The position numbers and the translations under genes were made by a program. From the NCBI GenBank assembly GCA_037355855.1, contig CM074761.1:434001-498000 (forward strand): DNA of 64,000 bases, written 5' to 3'. This DNA is from Pseudo-nitzschia pungens (taxonomy: Eukaryota; Bacillariophyta; Bacillariophyceae; Bacillariales; Bacillariaceae). The notes under the pieces are model-generated. The model was not told where the DNA came from, ran no database searches, and saw only the letters and a list, made by a program, of their open reading frames with translations. Within the stretch, counting starts at the first letter, position 1. Every line of letters begins with the position of its first letter. Shown piece after piece: positions 55,869-64,000 of the stretch.

Positions 55869-57170
55869 TGACGGAACCACCGAGGAACACCGGACTCGGA
55901 CTTGGTCGCACTCGGCGAAGAACCATTGCAATGCGTCTCTAACCCGTAGAGTTTGGAACTCGTGGAGGTGGAAGCTATAGAAACTGCAATTTAATGGAAT
56001 AGAACACTATATAATGCATCAGAGAAGATACTGGTGAGTATCACATTACCGTAGTTGTGGTAATTATGAACTACGCGGGAAAAAGTCGTAAATTCAGTCC
56101 GTGAGTCAGGCGTGGAACGGAGGATCAAACCCGAAACGACTTTACCAGAGAGATGCGATGCTCGCAGTGCCGTACCGTAGGTACAAATGAATACAGGCGG
56201 AAGAAACCAATCGCAGCAACCACACCATACCATACCGAATGGAATCGAATCGTGCTGCACCGCACCGCACGCATTCTTTCAGTAGTCGTGAACTGCGTTT
56301 GGAAACGGGGTTGCATCCGAGAGAGCGTCCCCGTTCCACCGTTGCGCCCACCCACTCGGCGGGCCACCGCGGTTGTAGCATCCGCATACGCAATGCAATA
56401 AAATGCGATGCGATGCGATGCGATGCGACGCCATGCGATGCGATGCGATGCAATGGAAGCGTCTGTGTTTGCGCGCTCCGCCCATCGCATCGCGGAAGAG
56501 GTTCCGAGACTCGACTCACTTGTCGCCGTCGCTCCCTTTGGGTTAGTCAGTCGAATGAAGAAGAAACCAAACCAAAAGAAAACAAAACAAAAAACAAAGC
56601 AATGCCGTTTGGTGCGTTGTGCGGATTGCACGTCCCGTTCTACGAGTATTTTACTGTGGGCACACGACCCTGGACTGCTTTCGTTTTCAAAGCGATGGAG
56701 GAAGTTTTCCAAAGAGACAGTGATAATATATACACCATCATAATGTTATCTTCTGTTTTCGTGTGTGTACGTACACGCAAACGCCATTTACCAACTGCCG
56801 ATAATGAACATTAACGGAAAAAAAGTAACGACTAGTGTTGGTTTGATTGTGGAAAAAGTAATACTATTCACAATGCTAATCGTAGTCCCGATGCACTGTT
56901 GCATCGAATGACTCAATAATACTAATGAATACATGAATGAATAGAAGTAAATGAATGACTCCTCCCCGTGCCGATCCGCCAATCTCTTACTTCTTCTCTC
57001 TCCGTCTTTCGTTCTACTCTGCGATGCGCAGCTGCCAACGATGCGAGTCGACGACGATGCAATGATGGTCCAAATCGGTTCTCCCAAGAACCCATTGTTC
57101 GAACGTCCCAACCCCCTCCCCTCGTTCTCGTTCTCTTCTCGTCATCCCTTGGTGGCGGTGGGAATCGACT
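55869..57170. other. Convergent spacer with GATGC microsatellite
   Basis: 56403-56455 is a GATGC pentanucleotide repeat with one interruption. 57175-57205 is a GACTC repeat at the very end of the Bub3 reading frame. Short frames on both strands near 56140-56810 derive from biased composition. Confidence 0.55.
56403..56455 (+). repeat. GATGC microsatellite
   Basis: About ten units of GATGC with one GACGCC interruption. A related CATCG tract occurs near 30812-30835. Confidence 0.85.
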
Positions 57171-58493
57171 TTACACGACTCGACTCGACTCGACTCGACT
57201 CGACTTTACTCGGCTCCATTCCATTCGATCATAACAATATTCCATTCCATTGCCTTCCATTGCATTCATACGAATACCAATAATTATTATGATCACGACG
57301 ACGCATGTTTTTGGCGTGGCTTCGCTGTCCAGGATGCGGCGAACGTAGAGTTCGTCCCGCGGGTGGTTCTCCCGGTCTCCCTCTTCGTGCGTGTAGCTGG
57401 AAGCAATGGCGAGCTCGGTGCCGTCGGGAGAAAAGCACATCGCCGAGATGCTGGTTGGAAAGGCCGGGAGTGCCGTCAGCTTCTTCTTGTTCCGCCCGTC
57501 CCACAGGACGACCGTCCCGTCGCAGCCCCCGGTGGCAAAGGTGTGGCGGTGCCTCGGATGGAATTCGATCGCGTTGACGGGGTAGACCAGGCCGCTGTTG
57601 GAGTCCCGGTGGCACTTGAAGGCGTATTTCTTGGGTTTCTCGGCCACCGAAAGCATTCGCGGATCGGCCAGTTCGTCGAGAAACTCGACGCCCACCCGGC
57701 CCTCGATCGAACCGAGGCAGAATCCGTGCCCGTCGGGGAAAAACCGGACGCACCGGGTCTGGAATTTGAGAGAGGAATCCCGCTGCAGGACGGAATCGAG
57801 CTGGAAGCTGCTGTTGTTGGTGGTGCTGCTGGTGTCGTTTGTCGTTCGGAAGCATGCGCAGGTCGTAGAAACAATTGTGACGCCCCGAAGTGGCCACCAG
57901 GATTCGATTCCGGGATTCGTCCACGTCCATGGCGAATGCCTTTCCCGGCAGAAGGGCCCGAGCCGACGGGAAATTGCCGGTGTGCTGCTGCCGAAGATCC
58001 CAGACACAGAGCTGCCGGTTCCAGCTGGCCGATACCACCACGTTCGAAGCCGTCATGGAGGACAGGACACGAGCAAGCATTGTCAACATTCACATTCATA
58101 GTCATCCCGGAGGAAGATCCGCTTTTTTTGTTGTCGCTTTCGTGGAAACCGATCGATCTAACCTGTGGAAGTCGCCGTGTCGAACGACTTGATGCTGCCA
58201 TCCAGACCCCCCGCCACAATTGTCGTTGCGTCCGGAACCGCCAGCGAGAGCAGCGGACCGGACTCCATGTTGTGTGTGAGAAGGAGGGGACTCGTACCGT
58301 TGCCCGTGGACGATCCATCGTCCGATAGTGATGTATCGTGCACCCGCACTGCACCGTCCCAGCTGGTGGAGGCCAGGAGTCTCTTGCTTCCATTCTCGTT
58401 AGCGGTGGCAGTAGTAGGCATGTACCGGAGTGCCGAAACCCCGTCGGGGAACTTGTCAAGGAGCTTGGCTTCGGGGGGTGGTTGGGTCGCCAT
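57171..58493 (-). pseudogene. BUB3: Bub3-type WD40 spindle-checkpoint protein, frame-broken
   Basis: Kinetochore protein that binds BubR1/Bub1 and phospho-MELT repeats of KNL1. ATG at 58493 gives LLASTSWDGAVRVHD and VAGGLDGSIKSFD, the first blades. After a TAG at 58160 the sequence resumes one base later. Then come [20 protein letters not shown] (about 58035), [20 protein letters not shown] with EFLD, the Bub3-typical [25 protein letters not shown] and CDGTVVLWD. The end is [20 protein letters not shown] and DELYVR. The FKCHR plus VNAIxFHP combination is diagnostic among WD40 proteins. Frame changes near 58160, 58075 and 57810 (in a CAA/CAG tract) each act as one extra base. The reading frame runs on through a GACTC repeat to 57171, further than usual for the family. 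Confidence 0.8.
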
Positions 58494-59424
58494 TTTGGAG
58501 AGTGTTGAGGGTTGAGGATGTGGAGAATTGACAATAGAGAATGGAACGTCTTTGGGCTTTGGGATCTTGAGGTTACAGTTGACGGTTGCTAGCTACAAGG
58601 ATGCTTTATTGCTTGCTGAACGAGACACGGGTGAAGTGAGAAAGGATGATGACGGTGATGGTGACGGTGATGGTGATGGTGATGGTAATGTTGTCGTCCT
58701 GCAAGGTTGTGTGCTGAGCAGCTCTTGTTTTGGCTTTGTTGTGGACTACGAAGAACGAAGTAACCTTACCGGTACAAGTAAAGTTACGACAAATTAGTAA
58801 CCTTACTTCTACGAGCAACCTTACGAATACTTGTACCGAGGACGAGTTATTGTCCCTGGTCGGTGTCTGTTTTTGATTTTTGAATTTTGTTGCGCTCACA
58901 AAATCAGCGGTTTGAAATCTGAATAGAGTAGTTGACTCGATCGACTACATAAATTTCAAGGGTATGCCGGAGAGAAAACTGCGCAACTACCGCGCAACAA
59001 AACGTACGTACGTACTTGTACTTGGGAATAACTTACCGTACAGATCCAAAAACACAAAACACATCACACATGACACATCCTTCCCTCCGAGGAGATGATT
59101 GTCTTCCAATCATCAATCAATCAATCTCCATCTCCCGTCGGTAAGATTACGGCACCGTAACCTAACGATAAATCCTTGTATTCGTACTTGTACGGCAGCG
59201 AATTTTCCCAAGACCCCAAATCCCAATCGACAAGGACCGGAGCCATGGTCGTTGTTCTTTGATTTCCGCACGCGAGACAATTGCATCAACATTACTTCCG
59301 AATACCAAAGCAAGAGCATTCTCGGTTGTCTACCGACAACTCACAGCGCCATCCATCCAACCATCCAACCATTCGTCCAGTTGCTCCGGTGAACACGCGA
59401 AACCCGGGCGATCCTTCCGCAATC
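58494..59424. other. Divergent spacer with motif cluster
   Basis: Promoter region of Bub3 and the RNase gene. GGTGATGGTGAC repeats lie at 58648-58690. GTAACCTTACCGGTAC words lie at 58760-58830. CGTACGTACG lies near 59010. Confidence 0.5.
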
Positions 59425-62281
59425 ATGGCACAGCGCTGCGGTCCAAGGCTGTTTTGGCCGTCTCTCCTCCATTTTTCCTCCCCAATGGTACTCCTGTCGG
59501 CATGTTTGTGTCTGTTTTATCTATCCGTTCTGACGACGACGACGACGAACGAACAATTGCCTTTGTGCCGGCATCGTGTCGCACGACCCGATCGAACACC
59601 TGCACCACCACCTCCATCATCGATGGCTCGCAAAATGCGGGCCACCAACAGCAACAACGACAAAACCGAAAACGAAAACGCGTGCGGACCCATCGAGCGA
59701 ACAACGATTGGTTGCATTCCCGCTTTTCGTCGCCGAGGGGTCCGTTCGCCTTGCCGGTCCTGGAGGCGACCAAGGTCGAGGATCCGCTGCTGTCGCGGCG
59801 GTGGTATCCGGAGGAACACCTTCGCCTGCGACGATTGTTTTTCCTCGCGGGAAGAACTCGAGGGATATTCCTCGCGGCTGATGGCGGAGCTGATCGGCCC
59901 GTTCCTGTCGCGTGACCCGAGGAGGACCGTCGAAAACGACGGTACCGACACCAACAACAACGGCGACGACGACAGCCAGGAGGAGGACGATGTCATCGAC
60001 ACCGAGCTTCTCGAAAGAGCCAACCAGATGGCGTACGAATTGGCCAGGGGTCGTTTCGTCGATTTCTGCGGCGAAAAGGAGGGCGAGGAGCGACTGGAAT
60101 CCTTCTTCCTCGAGGCCGCGAATACCACCGTGGGGAAGGAACTCCTCCGGAGGACCGGCAGCGGCGGCAACGATGGGAGCGCGACCGACGACGATCTCTA
60201 CCGATTTCGAAAGGCCGTCGAGGGAGCCGTGGTGACCGTCCAGTCGCTGCTGGTCTACGCCATGACGTACGGCCTCACGCTGAACCCGTCGGGCGTCGAT
60301 CGCGCGGTGGCGCACATGAAACGGGACGCCGAGGCGGTGGAAACGACGTGGACCGCGGACGACGCGGAGTGGACCCCGGCCCACTCGCTGCGGCTCAAGT
60401 ACCTGTCCTTTTCCGATCACGACGCCGACGAAAAGGTTCCCGGCCTCCACCTGCTCTCGGTGCTGAAATGGAAGCGGACGCCGCTGAGGGCCTACGAATT
60501 GCTGGTGAAGCTCGGGGTGTGGACCAAGCACGAAAACCTGGCGCTGCTGCGGAGCGGCGTTCCCCTGCGGTTCACCGAACGCGAGGAGGAAATCGCGAGC
60601 CGGGTGGCCCGGGAAAGCGAGCGCGAACGCGAACGCGGCGATGAAAAGGATCGCGAAAGCGACAGCACGGTGGACGATCCCGACACGCTGTTGGGAATTC
60701 GTCGCGACCTGAGATCCCAAAAGATATACACCATCGACAGCGCGTCGACCAAAGAAATCGACGACGGCCTGGGCGTGGAGATTTTGGAGGGAGACGACGA
60801 CGGCAGCGGCGAGAAACGGTATCGCTACTGGATCCACATTGCCGACGCCGACCGGTGGGCCAGGCGAGACTCGGAACTCTTTCAGATTGCCAGGCGACGC
60901 GCCACCTCGATCTACCTGCCCGGGAAATCGATTCCGATGATGCCATCCAGCGTGAGCCAGAAACTCCTGTCGCTCCGGGCGCAGAACGACGTCTGCGCGC
61001 TGTCGCTGGGCGTCGAGTTGAACGACGACGGATCCATCATCGAGGACAGCATCGTCGTCACCCCGTCCACGGTGCGGGTCACGTACCGGTTGACCTACGA
61101 CGACGCCGACGAGATGCTCGAGGACGGCATCGGGTACAACGAGGAGTGGGAACTGGGGCAATTGTACACCGCCGCGCAGCGGACGACGGCGGTTTCGGAT
61201 CGACAACGGGTCCGCCGAGGACTTTATTCCGAACCAGATTCCGCAGTACACGATATCGACCTTTCCCGATCGAGACGCCCGCGACGAGATCGGCATCAAG
61301 GTCGACGTGCAGGTGAGCCACAACGGGGGAAAGAACCAGTCTTCCACCGTCGGGGACAGCAAGGGTTCCGCCGCACTCGCGGACGAGTTGCCCGTGTCGT
61401 CGTCCTTCCTCCTGGTAACGGAAATGATGATTCTGTCCGGAGAGGCGATTGGAAAGTGGGCGGTCCGCGAAACACAAGCATCGGGCGACGGCGACGGCAA
61501 CGATCGGGCCAAGAATTCTTTGGAACTGCCCTTTCGGAGCCAGGAAGCCCCCGACTACCGGTCCCGGGCGCGGGAACGAAACATCATGACGGACCTGCTG
61601 GAATGCAACATCGGCGGTGGCTATTGCCACGCCTGGTATTCCAGGAGGTTTTTCTCCCCCGCCAAGATCGGCCCGGAGGCCCTCCCCCACTCCGGCCTGG
61701 GACTGGGATGCTACGTCCAGTGGACGAGCCCGATCCGCAGGTTCCAGGACCTGCAGGTCCACGCGGCCGTGAAGCGCTTCGTCCGGCGGCAGAGGGTGAT
61801 GGAGCTGATCGAGAGCGGCAATTTCCGAGACCAACTCCTGAGCGAGCTGTCGCCGAGCGATCTCGGCTGCGACCTCCCGTCGAGGAACGCCGACGGGAAG
61901 CTCGAGCTGTCGCTCGAGAGCGTCGACGAGGACATCGACTACGGCGACAAGACCAACCTGCTGAAACCCGCCCAGGCCGTGATGCGGAATTCGAACAAGT
62001 TCTGGATGCTGGAATACATCCGGCGCCTCGGGGAGGACGACCCCCAGCGAACCGCCGAGGTTCTGGTGCTCGGCTGCGTCAATCCCTCCAAGAAACAGTA
62101 CGCGGTCTACCTGTACGAGTTCGGTCTCGAGTGGCGGTACAACTCTCCGGTGGGCATCCAGGCCGGGGACCGATTCGCGGTCCGATTCGGGACCGTCCTT
62201 CCCCAGAACGGGCAAATGACGCTGATCCGAGTGGCGGCGAGCAAGAACAGCGGCGGCGGCAGGGGTTCCAAACAACAATAA
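59425..62281 (+). pseudogene. RNase II/R (RNB)-family 3'-5' exoribonuclease, probably plastid-targeted, frame-broken
   Basis: Degrades RNA from the 3' end. The ATG at 59425 opens a signal peptide-like stretch (FSSPMVLLSACLCLFYLSVL). In another frame DERTIAFVPASC resembles the ASAFAP plastid site, then FSSPRGPFALPVLEATKVED. From about 59815 to 61185 one frame covers the N-terminal region and the first half of the RNB domain with its acidic metal site TIDSASTKEIDDGLGVE (near 60733), then YWIHIADADRWA and YLPGKSIPMMPSS. After a one-base change near 61190 the domain continues: DNGSAEDFIPNQ, SFLLVTEMMILSGEAIGKWA, PHSGLGLGCYVQWTSPIRR-FQDLQ (the RNB tail) and a C-terminal S1-like region to 62281. 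Domain order and length fit organellar RNR1. Frame changes near 59530, 59812 and 61190. Confidence 0.75.
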
Positions 62282-63608
62282 TACGGTGCAGCAGCGACGG
62301 CGATTGCCGTTCGGGTTCCCTTCTTGGTTTCTGGTGGATGCGCGACTTGCAGAGACTCGGGGTACGGTACGGTACGGGGGGTGACACCTCGTGGATTTTC
62401 GAGCAGGCCCTATGTCGCCCGACGGCATCCGCTCTTGTAGGCGCTCGATTGCGGAACAAATTTTAATTCTCAACACCATTACTATACGCATTACATTATT
62501 AGATTTTTGAAAGATAGATGACGAGATTGGCAGCCAGACATACTGCTACTACAATGCCCATTGAGAGTTCGTGCTGATGTGTCAAAGTTCCATAACCCGA
62601 TCATGGATGTAGTATTCCACGATCTGTCAGCTCTTTGCGCGTGATTGTTGGTACTGCTACTAGTACTACTAGTATTGAGTATTGCCTCCGCCCCCACTAT
62701 CTGTTGCAGTGTTGACACTGTCGAAAGGCAAATATCAAGAACGTACTATCATAATCCTTGCTCCTCCTCATGCTGGCAATAGCACCAACATGCAATAGAC
62801 CTACGCACCTAGTATAGATGAATACGATGCATTCTTGTGGTGGTGGTGTGTCACGTGATTGAAGCAAAAAGAATAAATACTGAAGCTACAAGCTACATTG
62901 ATCTTACTTTATTGGCAATTGCAGATACAGCATGGTCTCAAAACTGTTTCAATAAGCTGCATACCATTACTACCATTACACGTACTTCACGACTAGAAGT
63001 ATTGCGTTAAAGTCATTCATTCCTTGTTCCAAATTTTGGTCTTGTAATCTTACGGTACCGGCAGGGAAATCATTATGACGGGGGAAGGGCGAACGGCGGT
63101 GAGTTGCCTCCCCGCCCGAGATTTGATGGGGGCATTTCTTTGACACTGCTCTCCATGCGTCCATTGGGTCGAAAATCGAAAACTACCAACTACAGTAGTA
63201 CGAAGTAAGTTACTACTACCGTACACGATAAGCGCAACAACTACAGAGACGTGAACGCCGAACAAACTACGAATATGGACTACCGTATGTAATACTGTAC
63301 GTAAACCTTACTGAAGTCGAATCAAAAAATGCATACCGTACTGAGTACGGTGTTCAATCATTCAATCCATTTGCGCAACGGAGTACCGCAAACCTTACTC
63401 CGACTCGTCCTTGTATCCCTTCATCAGTTTCCAACCTCTACGGAGGCATCCAAATCAAGCCCGAATCGAATCGGATCACATCCATTCCGATCTTGTGAAT
63501 GGACTTGTATTGTTGGTCCGAGTTGAGTTGAGTTGAGTCGAGTCGAGCTGAATCGAATATCGGATTGATTGATTGATTGATTGATTTTGAATCGAATATC
63601 GAACCAGC
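62282..63608. other. Spacer, no recognised gene
   Basis: GGTACGGTACGGTACGG lies near 62360. GTACTGCTACTAGTACTACTA lies near 62650. A GAGTTGAGTTGAGTCGAG repeat lies at 63525-63548 and a GATTGATTGATTGATTGATT repeat at 63563-63586, just before the next gene. No coding signal. Confidence 0.55.
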
Positions 63609-64000
63609 ATGTCCGGATTCGGTGGGAGCGGGTTTGGAAGTGGAGGTGGATTCGGGGCTCCCAATGCGAACAACAATAACAACAACAACACCAACACCAA
63701 CAATCCCTTTGGTGGCGGGGGAGGAGGCAGCGGATTCGGGAATCCTTCCACCGGGGGATTCGGATCTTCGTCCGGGAACAATGCGGGCACTCCCTTTGGT
63801 GGTGGAGGAGGATTCGGTGGAAGCACCGGTGCATCCGGACCTGCCTTTGGTTCTTCGGTTTCTTCGTCTCCCTTTGGCGGGGGAGGAACATCAAACCGGG
63901 GGGGCGGAGGAGGAATGACCTTTGGATCCTCGCCGAACGTCATGGTGACGTCTTCCACCAATTCCAGCGGAGGTTTTGGGAACAACCGTGGCGGAGGCGG
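63609..64000 (+). CDS. FG/GFG-repeat protein, probable nucleoporin N-terminus, cut by window end
   Basis: ATG at 63609 and an open frame to the edge (130 codons). The sequence is built of GFG, PFG and AFG units spaced by Gly, Ser and Asn (MSGFGGSGFGSGGGFG, then NPFGGGGGGSGFG and GPAFGSS), with an AAC-encoded Asn run at residues 21-29. Such a cohesive FG region lines the nuclear pore channel and binds transport receptors. It may be Nup98/Nup42-like or the FG part of a Sac3-type mRNA export factor; the folded domain that would decide is outside the window. Gly-rich RNA-binding proteins are an alternative. Confidence 0.6.
   Translation, partial: MSGFGGSGFGSGGGFGAPNANNNNNNNTNTNNPFGGGGGGSGFGNPSTGGFGSSSGNNAGTPFGGGGGFGGSTGASGPAFGSSVSSSPFGGGGTSNRGGGGGMTFGSSPNVMVTSSTNSSGGFGNNRGGG

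Noticed and set aside
58075..58164. An intron in Bub3 explaining the first frame change
   Set aside because: No branch/acceptor arrangement gives a credible 3' splice site before the conserved blade, and the sequence just after the TAG stays open.
59617..61512. 631-codon minus-strand frame
   Set aside because: Antisense to the RNase R-like gene in a GC-rich stretch; no domain is visible.
61307..62281. Treating the C-terminal RNB half as a separate gene starting at 61307
   Set aside because: It lacks the acidic metal site and begins mid-domain; it is the continuation of the gene from 59425 after a one-base frame change.
1..64000. CRISPR arrays, rRNA genes, bacterial operons or viral structural genes
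   Set aside because: No regularly spaced direct repeats with unique spacers, no rRNA-like conserved blocks and no such proteins were seen.

Overview
The window is nuclear DNA of a eukaryotic alga, most likely a diatom. This is inferred from content, not from any database search. Supporting signs are intron-poor genes, presequences that look like bipartite plastid signals (phosphoesterase at 34161, RNase R-like gene at 59425), a secreted protease relic with a Thr/Pro/Lys-Lys-Thr tail, a family 92 glycosyltransferase with an APTT-rich stem, tandem helicase-associated domains, a C2-domain membrane protein with paired membrane segments, and a protein carrying a VTFxxVxIRxxxMTLGxxP signature that I recall from stramenopiles. 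There are no operons and no bacterial features.

Layout. 0-13 kb is gene-poor: the end of a beta-trefoil protein, a subtilase relic, a GT92 enzyme (2263-3543), a small membrane protein (6772-7188), a 155-bp minisatellite near 9 kb and several dispersed repeats. 13-26 kb holds three large membrane proteins: a C1/C2 protein (minus), a Tul1/Dsc1-type RING ubiquitin ligase (plus) and a coiled-coil multi-pass protein of unknown role (minus). 27-36 kb has an unidentified basic protein, a dead trypsin-like protease, a DnaJ-X co-chaperone and a 2H phosphoesterase. 36-45 kb has a WD40 protein, a two-exon type II membrane protein and an M50 site-2-type protease. 46-47.6 kb is a CAACGACAG satellite followed by a large hairpin. 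48-53 kb has a protein with five 68-residue helicase-associated repeats and a family C-like seven-helix receptor. 54-64 kb has the signature protein, Bub3, an RNase II/R-family exonuclease and the start of an FG-repeat protein.

The genes look like ordinary housekeeping and membrane functions: ER/Golgi quality control, chaperones, RNA decay, spindle checkpoint, lipid-binding C2 scaffolds and signalling. No pathway or gene cluster joins them.

Two window-wide patterns stand out. First, many otherwise convincing genes are broken by single-base frame changes, most of them as if one extra base were present. In the helicase-associated gene, internal repeats prove one such insertion (spacing 204, 204, 204, then 205 bp). 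This may be assembly error, recent decay or something biological. Second, the spacers carry a dense, partly palindromic vocabulary (GTAAGGTTAC, TACCGGTA and reverse complements) together with a roughly 90-bp inverted-repeat element present in at least two good and two degraded copies.
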